A DNA stretch of 64,000 bases. Origin: Vitellaria paradoxa (taxonomy: Eukaryota; Streptophyta; Magnoliopsida; Ericales; Sapotaceae). The position numbers and the translations under genes are program-made. The DNA lies in contig CM034241.1 of the NCBI GenBank assembly GCA_019916065.1, forward strand, positions 19,085,228 to 19,149,227, read 5' to 3'. Positions within the stretch are counted from its first letter, which is position 1; every line of letters begins with the position of its first letter. Below, piece by piece: positions 11,661 to 22,190 of this stretch. The notes under the pieces are model-generated. The model did no database searches, was not told the origin of the DNA, and saw nothing but the letters and a program-made list of their open reading frames with translations.

Positions 11661-12400
11661 AAAACTTGTACATTCCTAAGGAATTTCTTCCTATCCTTAG
11701 AGCTCCATTCATTTAGGATTTTTCCTGTCACTAAGTAGTTAGCAATATTAGCGTACCAAGGGGGATTGGAGGTTGTTATTGCTTGTACATGAAACAACTA
11801 TTCATCCAGGAAGCTATCATTTATTTGCGCATCGTCTTTGGGGTAAACTTCTATCGATAAATGTGACAGATGATCCGTTACAACGTTTTCAACACCCTTC
11901 TTATCTCTTATTTTGAGGTCAAACTCTTGCAATAGTAATATCTATCGGATTAATCGTGATCTGGCCTCTTGCTTGGTTAACAGATATTTAAGTGTTGAAT
12001 GGTTAGTAAAAACGATAATTGTTGAACCAATGAGATAAGAGCGAAATTTCTCAAGGGCAAAGACGACTGCTAGTAGTTCTTTTTCAGTTGTTGTGTAATT
12101 CTTTTGCGCATCATTAAGAGTTTTACTAGCATAGTAGATGACATGTGCCTTTTTTATCTTTTCTCTGTCCTAACACAGCTCCAATAACATGGTCACTGGC
12201 ATCACACATAAGTTCAAATGGCAGTGACCAATTAGGAGATTGTAATATAGGAGCTGTCATTAGACAAGCCTTGAGTTTATCGAAAGCTTGCTGGCATTGA
12301 TCAGTCCAATCAAATGGGGTATCTTGTGTTAATAACTGACACAAGGGTAAAGAAATTTCACTGAATGATTGAATAAATCTTCGATAAAAGCCAGCATGCC
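11661..12400 (-). pseudogene. RNase H of element A (broken)
   Basis: The frame at 12344-12126 contains FELMCDASDHVIGAVLGQ, the first conserved block of Ty3 RNase H. The homologous continuation ([18 protein letters not shown], then a VFTNHSTLKYLL block with N where D is expected) is found in another frame at about 12110-11980. At least one frameshift near 12130 and later stops disrupt it. In the intact enzyme it would degrade the RNA of the RNA-DNA hybrid. Confidence 0.8.
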
Positions 12401-13261
12401 CTAAGAATGATCTAATATCTTTTACTGATTAAGGTGTGTGAAGTTTTTGTATCAGTTCCACCTTAGCTTGGTCTGCCTAGATGCTTTCTTTCGAAACTAT
12501 ATGACCTAATACTATGCCTTGTGTCACCATAAAATGACATTTTTCCCAGTTAAGTATGAGGTTCTTTCCCTTACATCATGTTAAGACTAGATCAAGGTTT
12601 TGTAAGCACTGCTCAAATGAATCTCCATAGACAGAGAAATCATCCATAAAGACTTCAACAATTTCTTCTACCATTTCACTAAATATGCTGATCATGCAGT
12701 GCTTAAAAGTAGCAGGGACATTACACAAGCCAAAGGGCATTCTTTTATATGCAAAAGTGCCAAATGGACAAGTGAATGTGGTTTTAGATTGATCCTCTAA
12801 AGCTACCTCTATTTGGTTATAGCCTGAATAACCATCGAAGAAGCAATAGTACGCCTGCCCAGCCATTTTTTCTTAGACCTGATCTAAAAATGGGAGAGGA
12901 AAATGATCTTTTCGAGTGACTGCATTGAGTTTTCTATTATCAATGTAGACTTGCCAGCCAGTTTGTACTCTAGTTGGGACTAACTCATTATTCTCATTCT
13001 GAACTACTGTAATCCTTGACTTCTTAGGCACTACTTGTGTAAGGTTTACCCATTAAGAATCAGAAATTTGATAAATGATCCCTACATCGAGTAATTTCAG
13101 TACTTCTGCCTGCACTACTTATTTCATATTTGGATTGAGCCTTCTTTGCATTTGTCGGACTGGCTTGGCATCATCTTCTAGATATATACGATGTGTGCAA
13201 AGGAGTGGACTTATACCTGTTAAATCTACTACTGACCACCCTAATACCTTCTTATGGGTTT
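12401..13261 (-). pseudogene. Reverse transcriptase of element A (broken)
   Basis: The best frame, 12866-12576, carries [27 protein letters not shown] and the catalytic EVFMDDFSVYG motif; the FMDDFSV wording is typical of Athila RT. Upstream and downstream RT blocks are in other frames with stops (for example near 12870 and 12570). It is non-functional but clearly recognisable. Confidence 0.85.
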
Positions 13262-13741
13262 TTAAAGTTCTACTAGTGTATGCTCCTGATCAGTGGTTAA
13301 TTCAGAGAAGATAACTATGGGGTATGTTTCTCCCTCGTCTAGAAAAACGTATTTCAAACTACAAGGTAAAGGTTTCCTATCAGGGCTTGGGGCTTTCACA
13401 TTTGATGATTGAGCTTTATTTAATAATCGTCCCAAACTCTCAAACATTGGTACCCAGTTTCCTATACACATCAGTGGGCAGACATCCAACCACTCATACA
13501 CCATTTCCCTTGCTTCACCCTGTATTATGAAATCTCCTTTCTTCTCACTACAATAGAGTGCCCTTTCTAATGGGTCTTCAATAAATTCACAATCGATGTA
13601 CTCTTGGACTATAGTCTCAACTAAGTCTACCTCTTGTATCTCAGACACCTCTTTTGGTTGTTTAGTAACATGAAAAATATTTGTTTCAAATTCTATATTA
13701 TCGAAAAACATTTTTATGGACCCATTCCTACAGTTAATCAA
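13262..13741 (-). pseudogene. Protease-RT linker of element A
   Basis: A 159-codon open stretch on the minus strand that continues the pol polyprotein after the protease. It aligns by eye with element D, for example 'EDPLERAL' here and just after the stop at 61836 in D, and both have a KYVFLDEGET-like block near the end. It starts on the far side of the solo LTR from the protease core. No catalytic motif. Confidence 0.75.
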
Positions 13742-13820
13742 GGCATTTGAGGTTGCTAAGAATGGACGTCCAAGAATTACAGGTGTTTGATCTAGTGCTG
13801 ATAAACTGGTGAGTGGTTAC

Positions 13821-15460
13821 TGACTGACCCTAAAAAGTGTTTCGGGTTCTATCTCTCAAGTGCAAGAGGGCAATCATAGTTTTAAAACTCGGTGAGTCCG
13901 AGGTCGAATCCACAGGGAGGGCTTTGTTAAAAGCTCTAAACTTGTTCTCTTAATTAGTAAGTGAACCTAAATTAATTTAAACTAATTTTTTTAGCAACTC
14001 AAACTTTTGTTTTAGATTCTAAATGAAAGAAATTTAATTTAATTTAAAAATGCAAACAAAGCATCTACTCTAAATTCTAAAGCGAATAAATCAACTCATA
14101 AATTAAATTAAATCACAAGCATAATACTAAAAAAGTTCTTGATCCAACTTTCAAGTCCGGGTAGTTCACTACTTTACCTTGGGATGTTTTTGTTTGAAGA
14201 ACAGGGTTTAATTTGAAAAGTTTTGAAGATGTTATAATCAAAGGTCAGTACCAGTGATCTCAAGCAGATATGGTTAAAGACCTTTGTTTCCTAGATTTTT
14301 TCAATTAAACGCCAAAATATTAATAAAAATCTAATTTTTAATTCTATTCAAAAGTATTTGATGATTGGTTACGAAAATCCATACCAGTGATCTCACATGG
14401 ATTTGGTTAAGGGTTTTCGTATTCGAATGTTTTCGAAATAGAAAAAAAATAGATTTGTGAAAGGTAAATCCCTTCGCGAAAGGTTTCGCAACCTACGCGA
14501 AGGGTCTCGAAACCTACGCGAAGGGTTTTGAAACCTACACGAAGGGTTTCGCAACCTACGCGAAGGGTCTCGAAACCTACGCGAAGGGTGTCGAAACCTA
14601 CATGAAGGGTTTCGCAACCTACACGAAGGGACTACGAACACCCCAAGGCTTTTCGTGAACAACCTTTTCTTGATTCGTTGAATCAAGATCTAGGGTTTTA
14701 CGCTAAAACTACTTTAAGCATCTTAAAAACAATAAAATAGCATTCAATCATACGAAAAGAGAATTGAAACAAGCAAAACATGATATTGGGAAACAAATCG
14801 AAATAAAATGAAATAGATTAAAGTGCAATTTACAACGTAAAGCGAATATAAAAGACGAGGTGAAGAATCACTACAAAGACAACGATGAAAGCTCCAACAA
14901 AAACCATGAATCCACGCATCCAAGCTTAAAACCTAATCTAAAAACTCTCAAAATTCTATTCTAACACTCAATTGAAGGTGCAAAATCAAAAGGGGCTTCC
15001 TCCCATTCTTGGCCGTGCAATGGGTCCTTATATAGATGCAAGGAAACCCTAAAAGAGGTGCTTTAATTCTTGAATTTCAGATACACGGTAGTCCCGACCG
15101 TCTAATCTGGGGGTCGGGACCACAGAAAGCTTTCTTCTCAAATCCTATACACTGTGGTCCCGACCATTAGATGGACGGTCCCGACCCCCAAGTGTCTTGA
15201 TTTCTTGCTTTTCTTCCTCCTTTAGGCTGAGTCTTTGGGCTAGTCTTGGCCATCCAAGGTGAGGTTTGAACCATGACATTTCCTTCGTTTTCTCGGCCAA
15301 TTCCATAGCTATAAACTTCGACATCCTTGCCCTTTTCTCTGCAAATAAACAATAAAAGTATAAGTAATATAATAACACTAAAACTTCAACTTTAATTATT
15401 TAAATGCATGAATAAGTGTTGAGTTAGGGAGTTTGTAATTACACTTTTCAAGTGTAATCA
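13821..15460 (-). mobile_element. Solo LTR of the element D family
   Basis: A 1640-bp LTR with no internal region, in minus orientation (starts TGATTACACTTGAAAAGTGT at 15460, ends GGGTCAGTCA at 13821). The 5-bp target duplication GTTAC stands on both sides (13816-13820 and 15461-15465). It matches the 5' LTR of element D along its length, including the 21-bp minisatellite, U3 dyads (15087-15190), a TATATAAGG-type box at ~15029 and the U5 hairpin (13888-13902). It sits inside the protease of element A. Solo LTRs arise by recombination between the two LTRs of one insertion. Confidence 0.92.
14487..14633 (-). repeat. 21-bp minisatellite in the solo LTR, 7 copies
   Basis: Seven head-to-tail 21-bp units such as CGAAACCTACGCGAAGGGTT, differing mainly at CpG sites (ACGCG, ACACG, ACATG). 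Because 21 is a multiple of three, the array gives a spurious Arg/Ser/Pro repeat frame. Element D carries six units at the matching place (58358-58483). Confidence 0.9.
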
Positions 15461-15465
15461 GTTAC

Positions 15466-15960
15466 GTGCCAAGGTTTATAAAATCTACTGGAAAATAGAA
15501 ATTCTCCACTTGAACCAGTACATCTTCAACTATACCTCGTGGAACTTTAATTGATCTATCAGCAAGCTGCAGAGTTACACGAGTAGGTTTTATTTCTCCT
15601 AAGCCCAGTTGTTCATACACTGAATAAGGGAGTAAATTCACATTAGCTCCTAAGTCAAGAAGAGCTTTACTAATAAAGAACTCCCCTATATAACAAGAAA
15701 TAGTAGGATAACCAGGGTCCTTATATTTTTGGGGTGTACGACATTGAAGGATAACACTTGTTTGCTCAGTTAGGAATGCTTTTTCCTTTATATTTAATCC
15801 CCTCTTTACAGTGCATAATTTTTTAAAGAATTTTTCATGGACTGGAAACTGCTTAATTGCATCTAGGAGAGGTATATTAATTTTTACTTGTTTAAATACC
15901 TCTAGCAATTCTGCTGCTTGCGTTTCTCTCTTTGCTTTCCAAAACCTTTGGGGGAATGGT
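15466..15960 (-). pseudogene. Aspartic protease region of element A (interrupted)
   Basis: The minus-strand frame starts in an acidic linker, passes EYVPKAPFPQRFWKAKRET, then reaches the retropepsin active site LLDLGANVNLLPYSVYEQLG (about 15660-15600) and LQLADRSIKVPRG. It is cut at 15465 by the solo LTR; the downstream part resumes at about 13815. Reading across the target site also meets a TAA where element D has a CAA codon, so the gene was probably already damaged or decayed later. The protease would have processed the polyprotein. Confidence 0.85.
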
Positions 15961-16095
15961 GCTTTAGGGACATATTCCCAGGCACTATTACAGGTTCTCC
16001 TTCTTTTTCCTTCCCTTTCTCCTCTTTTTATCCCTTACAATCCTATTTCTCAGACTCCTCTTCTTCCATGACTATGATTGAAACCCAAATTTTTT

Positions 16096-16775
16096 TACTA
16101 AAGAAATAATTGGAAAAGTAAAAAAAAAAAAAAAGAAAATTGGAAAACTAACAATACTGAAATTAAACACCATATAGTAAGCTCCACACCTCAGTCCTCA
16201 CAACATATATGAATACTGAACTATTCTTAACTTATAAACCACCACAGCGAATTTAAAATGTGCATCTGGATGCCAAAATTAGATAGAATGAGTAAACTAC
16301 TTAGTAGCAAATGCCTAATTAAACTTTATACTGGCATTTTTTCTTGGGTATGTATACTCCTATACTGTTAACAATCTACATGTAACATGCCAACCAGATT
16401 ACTCTACAGGGGTGATATGTGATTATTATGCATGATTTTCATTGCCTTTTACTTAATTTTTTTAGTGCATTCTTTGTCTAAATAAGATGAATAATGTTTA
16501 TTTCTTGTTAGGTGATGATTGAGGGTTTGGAAGCAAAATAGTGCAATCTATATGCAAAATCTAACTTTCTGGCAGATTCGACCCCTGATGAATATTTTGG
16601 GAATTTCACATCCTTAAAGTTGCTGGACGTGAAAGAGTCCTCATGAGATTTAAAGTTGACATTTTAAGCTTTCCATATTGGAAAAGATCACAGTAATCCG
16701 AGGTGATTTGAGCTGTCCAAGCTTGTTTCCAAATCAGTGCAGAATTCTAATTCAATCAGGAGACTAATTCCTGAT
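16096..16775. other. Unassigned DNA with a poly-A run
   Basis: Begins where element A loses similarity, close to a 15-nt A run at 16119-16133. No coding sequence. The segment 16490-16775 reads like LTR or UTR sequence and leads into the tandem array; its first words are already related to the array unit. Confidence 0.4.
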
Positions 16776-17455
16776 TTCAGCGTCATCTTTGCAGATTTAC
16801 TGCGATTGACTCAAGTCGAATTAGAAGGCAAATAATATATCAATGGAAAACTACAGATGTCTAGTTTCCATGAAATTTTACAGATCATGATTATCAATTT
16901 TGAGAGAGTTATGCCTAATTTAGTGGAGACAGGTCAGGCAGTTCAAAAATTCAAAAGAAGTTATTTGGATTCAGTGTCATCTTTGCAGATTTACTGCGAT
17001 TAACTCAAGTCGAATTAGAAGGCAAATAATATATCAATGGAAAACTATAGATGTCTAGTTTCCGTGGAATTTTACAGATCATGATTATCAATTTTGTGGA
17101 GAAAGTTATGCCTAATTTAGTGGAGACAGGTCAGGCAGTTCAAAAATTCAAAAGAAGTTATTTAGATTCAGCGTCATCTTTGCAGATTTACTGCGATTGA
17201 CTCAAGTCAAATTAGAAGGCGAATAATATATCAATGGAAAACCACAGATGTCTAGTTTCCTTGGAATTTTACAGATCATGATTATCAATTTTGTGGAGAA
17301 AGTTATGCCTAATTTAGTGGAGATAGGTCAGGAAGTTCAAAAATTCAAAAGAAGTTACTTAGATTCAGTGTCATCTTTGTAGATTTACTGCGATTGACTC
17401 AAGTCGAATTAGAAGGCGAATAATATATCAATGGAAAGTTACAAATGTCTAGATC
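16776..17455 (+). repeat. ~196-bp tandem repeat, about 3.5 copies
   Basis: Units start at 16776, 16970, 17167 and 17364 with TTCAGYGTCATCTTTGYAGA. Each contains TCTAGTTTCC, TTACAGATCATGATTATC and GTTATGCCTAATTTAGTGGA. The last copy is partial. Units differ by only a few substitutions, so the array is younger than the surrounding repeats. No coding sequence. Confidence 0.9.
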
Positions 17456-18899
17456 CGTGGACAAGAAAATTCTATTTTCTTATTCTTTAATGAGACATAG
17501 TCTGAAAATATAAATTAGGGCAAAGAGAAGAACAAAACCTCAAGGTTGAACACAGACCCAAGTAAACGGTGGTGCCCTTTCAATCAAAGAAAATGAATAA
17601 ATAAATAACTTAAGTCTTATACAGAAAAAATAAATAATTAAAATATTAAGGAAGGGGGAAACCAGCTTGCCCAGAGCCAAATGCCTTTTGATGGATGACT
17701 CAATTCTATTGAGTTATCAGTTCAAGTGTTTGAATACCCAAACAAACAGATAGAACATGAAAATTAGCAAATGTTTTTCACAATCAGTCAAAGGGGCTTA
17801 GTAATTAATCATATTTCCACATGTCAAAAACATAATTGCTCACTAAGACGCATTAGTTTATTTTAATTATTATTCGTTATAGGTCAAGGTTGAGATTATA
17901 CATTTAGGTAAGAGCACAAATACATGTTTAATTGATCAACATTAATACAAATTACTTTCTCCAAATAATCAAAACAACTTCTCTCAAAATTTTACATAAA
18001 TGTCGCCTGAAAGATCAAGCTATTAAAAATATCAATCAGTAAGCAAATATAGCTGAGAATGACGAATCATAAGTCTAAACAACACAAACAAAAGAAACAT
18101 GAGGAAAAAGGGGAACCGACCACAATGAATAATTTGATAAAATAATAGTCAAGTGTATATCTTCGAACCTGAGTGTATACAAGGAGTAATACAAACTAGA
18201 GTTTTGATAAATGATATCGTGTGAGGTTGGTTGCCATATAGTCATGCTTAGGGTTTTGCGAGTAACTGATTTCAACAATAGATAAAGACGATAAATAAAA
18301 AGAATTCATTGCAGAGATGTATATTCGAATTCAAAGCATATTGAGTACAGATAATTCTCCAAATAATCGGCAATAGAGTCTACATTAGGAAGAATAACAA
18401 CAAAGAGGAATAGAATGTTACCACAAGAGATAGAGAGAGGGAGGGAGCGGCGAGCAGAGAGAGACGAGTGAGTGGTGGTATTGTGGGAGCTGAACAAGGA
18501 CGAACGGCTAGGCTTGTTTGCCCTTGTTGATTTCAATTTCTCTTTTTTTTCTGCTCCTCTTGACGACTTCGCTTCTTTTTGTATTTGCGATACGCCTCTG
18601 CTAATTCCCTTGTAGTAGGTGGTGCCTTTTCCCTTTGCTCAGAAGGAAAGCACTGACTTGAACTACTTTGACCACTGCGCCTTCGCGAAAGCGAAAGCGG
18701 AATGTTGTGCAGGTGGATGAGAAGAGGCGGTAGTTGTAGGATGCCAGAACCAATTCTGTTGGTAAAATGGTGCAACTGGTTCAGAGAGAGAGAGTGGAAG
18801 AAAGTTAGGGTTCGATGGAAACAAGGTATGGAGGGGGATTTGCCGCCAATATTTTCGTGTCTAAACTTTCACACAAAAATTGGATTGGTGCCTATGGAG
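17456..18899. other. Unassigned DNA, possible internal part of a CACTA element
   Basis: No gene confirmed. The stretch 18420-18780 has higher GC than its neighbours and a minus-strand frame with the basic segment RELAEAYRKYKKKRSRQEEQ. This could be a captured gene fragment or transposon exon, but I do not recognise it. Directly left of the CACTA-like end. Confidence 0.3.
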
Positions 18900-19105
18900 A
18901 GAGGCGCTGTAATTGAGAGAGGGAAGAGAGGGAACGCTATGGAATAGAGGAACGTTGTAATTTGAGGGAGTGAAATGCTATATTTCACATTACATCCCCT
19001 AGAGTTCTCGGAATGCTATAATAAATCCCCTATTCAACTCTATTATTGCATTTTCACCCAAAATGCTGTGAGATTTTGCAATTACAACTCATGTTTGCTG
19101 TAGTG
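18900..19105. mobile_element. Terminal part of a probable CACTA transposon
   Basis: The sequence ends TTTGCTGTAGTG at 19105, i.e. CACTACAGCAAA when read inward, the hallmark of CACTA ends. Inward lie repeated related words (AATGCTGTGAG, GGAATGCTATAA, GAAATGCTATAT, GAACGCTATGG), as expected of subterminal repeats. The opposite terminus was not found, so the element is truncated or its far end has decayed. Confidence 0.5.
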
Positions 19106-19626
19106 TTAATTCAGTTCACTCACTTATTTGTAGGGTTATGTGCAACTAGGATAGCATTATATGCTAATAGGTGTGTGTGAACCCTTTATGAGTGAATTTC
19201 TTTCTATGAGTGGTACCTTGTGAGCTTTTGAAGTCAAAACTTAGTTCCTTTTATGCTCTTGCGACCTTGTTGAATGAATGAAACAATTTTGCACACATGC
19301 TTTTTCTACTTTGATAGTCCATGCATTTATGCTTAGCACTTGGAAATTACACATGATATTTGGGTTTTGTAACTTGTTGAGCTTGAACTTGATTCATTTT
19401 TTACCTTGATCATTTTTTAACACTTTGAGACCAGGCCATAGAATTTTGTGGTAGATTCACTGCAAACCCTCACGAGACCTTACTTGTCTACTAGGGGGAA
19501 CCTAGGGGTTTAATTAAAGGGCTTGCTGCACGTAGTTAAGTGTAGCCGTGTTTCCAACGAAAAAGAAATAGGATGGTAGTTGCATTTCATTCTAATAAAG
19601 GGCATTGCTAGGGACTAGCAACGTTC

Positions 19627-19639
19627 AAGTTGGGGGGTG
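19627..19639 (+). promoter_or_regulatory. Polypurine tract of element B
   Basis: AAGTTGGGGGGTG immediately before the LTR start TGATTACAC. Same tract as in A and C. Confidence 0.85.
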
Positions 19640-21312
19640 TGATTACACTTGAAAAGTGTAATTACAAATGTCACATTTTGATACTCATTGATGCATTTAA
19701 GTGGTTAATTTCAAAGTTTTATCATTATTTTATTATTTATAGTATTTATTCTCTTAATTGCAGGGAAAAGGGTAAAATAAGTGAGATTAACAGTGATGGA
19801 AGTGGCTTCCGAGGGAAAAAAAATGGTCCGAAGTTCAAGATGGTTGAAGTGGTGTGCATCTAAAGTTTCGGCTTAACACTCTATCAGTATTTTGACCATA
19901 TCTTCTCACTCAAAATTCAGATTAACCTAATTCGTTTTGGGTTGGAAAGAAGACTCAAAGGGCTACAACTTTTGTGTTTTATCTGAAGCCTGAATCTATC
20001 ATCTTTGAGGTCAAAATCGCATTAGAAGTTGAGGACAGAAAGCTATCAGAAGCAAAACACGACTTTAGGAAGGAAGAAAAATAAAGTAACCACCATTCTG
20101 TGGTCCGGACCCCCTCCCAGATGGTCCGAACTACAGTAGCCGAGCATGCGCGGGTTTAAGCTGCACTTTTTAGGGTTTTTGTGTAACCCTTTTATAAACC
20201 TTGTAAACGGCCGAACTAGGGGAGGAACTTTTCATACTTTTCATGTACTTTAGAGAATTTTTTGAGAGCTTTTTCAATATTGTCGTGGAGTTTATGGATT
20301 TTCTAGAAGTTGGTTTTGCTCATCGTTGCAGTTTCATTCCATTACTTTCTTTCAGAATTGTTTAACTTGTAAGTGTGATTTCATTTTGCTCTTTAATAGT
20401 ATGATTTATTCATTTCAATTGGTAGGATCGGTTGATTATGTGTGTATTTATTGTTTTCGTTTCATCTAAAATAATGCTAGCTTAAAAACCCTAGTTCTTG
20501 ATTCGACAAATCCAGGAATGGTAGTTCATGAAACACTATGGGATGTGCTAGACCCTTTGCATGGGTTGTGAAGGCTCATGCGTAGGGATCTACCATTTTT
20601 AAACCTATTTTAACTTGTTTGAAAACATTCGAAAAATGAAAACCTTTAATCGTATTCGCTGAAATCACTGGTATGGGTTTTCGATTACAATTGTTTAAAT
20701 ACTTTTGGACATATCAAAAATAGGATTCGAGTTCCATTCTAATTTTGTTTGTTTGAAAAACTTTCAAAAACAAAAGTCTTTAACTATATTCGTTGAAATC
20801 ACTGGTACTGACTTTTGATTTAAATGTTCTCAATACTTTTCGAACAAAATCCTAATTCAGATTTGAACCTAAACATTCCATAGCGCAGTAGTGAACTACC
20901 CGGACTTGGAAGTTGAATCAAGAACCTCTTTAATATTAAGTTCACAATTTAATTTAATTTTTGCTCTAAGTAATTTGCTTTGAAATTTAGAGGAGCATTC
21001 TAAAACTTAGTTGAATTCCTTTAATTTATATTTAATTCATTTAGAACCTAAAACAAAACTTTGAATTGCTAAATCCCATATGTAGTGTTAGTTTAATTGT
21101 TTTAATTTGAATTTTAGTTTTGCAAAACCCTAGGATTTAGTTTAAATTGAACTTCAGAGCTTGTTTGCAATTAAATTTTGAATTTCCCTTATAACCTAGA
21201 AACTGAATAACATAGGCTTCCTGTGAATTCAACCTCGGACTCACCGAGTTAAAACTATGACTGCCCTCTTGCACTTGAGAGGTAGAACCCACTCATATTT
21301 TATGGTCGATCA
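19640..21312 (+). repeat. 3' LTR of element B
   Basis: 1673 bp, TGATTACACTTGAAAAGTGT to ATGGTCGATCA. Contains the cross-family module (GGAAAGAAGACTCAAAGGGC, ~19949), U3 dyads (CTGTGGTCCGGACC at 20098 and GGTCCGAACTACAG), TATAAA at 20193, CGGCCG start region at ~20208, two 'CACTGGTA' segments (~20665, ~20800) and the U5 hairpin (21234-21248). No 21-bp array: the matching place (20545-20600) has a single imperfect inverted copy. Confidence 0.85.
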
Positions 21313-22190
21313 TAAGCCTATACTCAACACACTAGATCAAATACTCTTTATGAATACTAGACATAATCACAAATATAATAAATAGTATTCATTGTTCAAA
21401 AAGGAATTCTCATTAAAATGAAATAGAAATACTAAAAACATAAAGCATTAAAAAGGAAAAAGATAATTCAAAATTCAGAGAATCTACATATTACTAAAAG
21501 GATAATCTACAATCGATGTCAAAGTTGGAAACAAGACAAATTCTATATAGACTAGGACAAGGCCAAGTAGAATTCATAGAATTCCAGTAGAGGTCACAGG
21601 CAGCAAGGAGCACAAAGGTTTAAGCCCTTGATATCAAAGCCCGAATTTAATTCCAATATGGTTCGCAAGCTTGATGCAAGATGCATGAGGGGTTGAGGTA
21701 TCTTCATAGACATGGTGCCGAGAGCCCAAAAGACCACGAAGATTTTGAATTTATGAAGATTTTATTTTTGTTTTGGAAAATCTGTCTATGTATTTGAGTC
21801 CTACTTGAAATAGGATTTCGTAAGTCTGTATATATGCAGCCAAACTTAATGTACAAGAATTGAGGTGGACATATTATATAGTCTTAGAGAGAGAGATTTT
21901 TACTTTGAGAGCCTAATGATCTTTCTCTTATTTTCTTTTGCTTGTTGTCTATGGACTTTCTGAAGTTTACTTTCTAAGTGATTCAAAAAGTTCACTTGGT
22001 CTGGGTTCATCCCGTAATCAAGAAGGAGTGACGAAAGGATTCGTGCGAGTGATTACTAGTGAGTCCAAGTAGAGTCTTATAACCAGGTTATATAGTGGAT
22101 TGTTTTTAAGGTTTTTCCCTATGGTAGAGTTTTCCTCATTAATCCTCTATTCTCTACTGCATGTGTGATTACTTGATGGTTTGATTCGAA
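21313..22190. other. Possible copia-type LTR remnant
   Basis: No gene. The part 21720-22180 has the feel of a Ty1/copia LTR: TATATATGCAG box at ~21830, short conserved phrases near a transcription start, and GGTTTTTCCCTATGGTAGAG at ~22110. No termini, PBS or target duplication could be fixed. Confidence 0.3.

Larger units (their letters stand above)
4465..16095 (-). mobile_element. Athila-like Ty3 retrotransposon A, 5'-truncated
   Basis: Minus-strand Ty3 element read from right to left: protease (15.96-15.47 kb), linker, RT, RNase H, integrase (to 10.48 kb), a downstream ORF (9.4-8.47 kb), a long non-coding 3' region with two purine tracts, and a 3' LTR (5849-4465). The RT/integrase style and the extra ORF after integrase fit the Athila lineage. 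Gag, primer site and 5' LTR are absent; the recognisable sequence stops near 16.09 kb in an acidic linker upstream of the protease. A solo LTR of another family interrupts it at 13821-15460. Many stops and frameshifts make it non-functional. Confidence 0.85.
19109..21312 (+). mobile_element. Athila-like element B, 3' fragment with LTR
   Basis: From about 19110 to 19626 the sequence matches, word for word over long stretches, the 3' internal region of element C (40595-41110), e.g. TTATGTGCAACTAGGATAGC in both. Then come the PPT and a full LTR. All coding regions and the 5' LTR are missing; the break at about 19106 coincides with the CACTA-like end. Confidence 0.85.

Noticed and set aside
14393..14686. 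97-codon Arg/Pro/Ser-rich frame (and its twin at 58350-58577)
   Set aside because: It is the 21-bp LTR minisatellite read in frame, not a protein.
4465..21312. A and B as two halves of one inverted element
   Set aside because: Their LTRs differ in length, U3 content and 3' end words, so they are different families.
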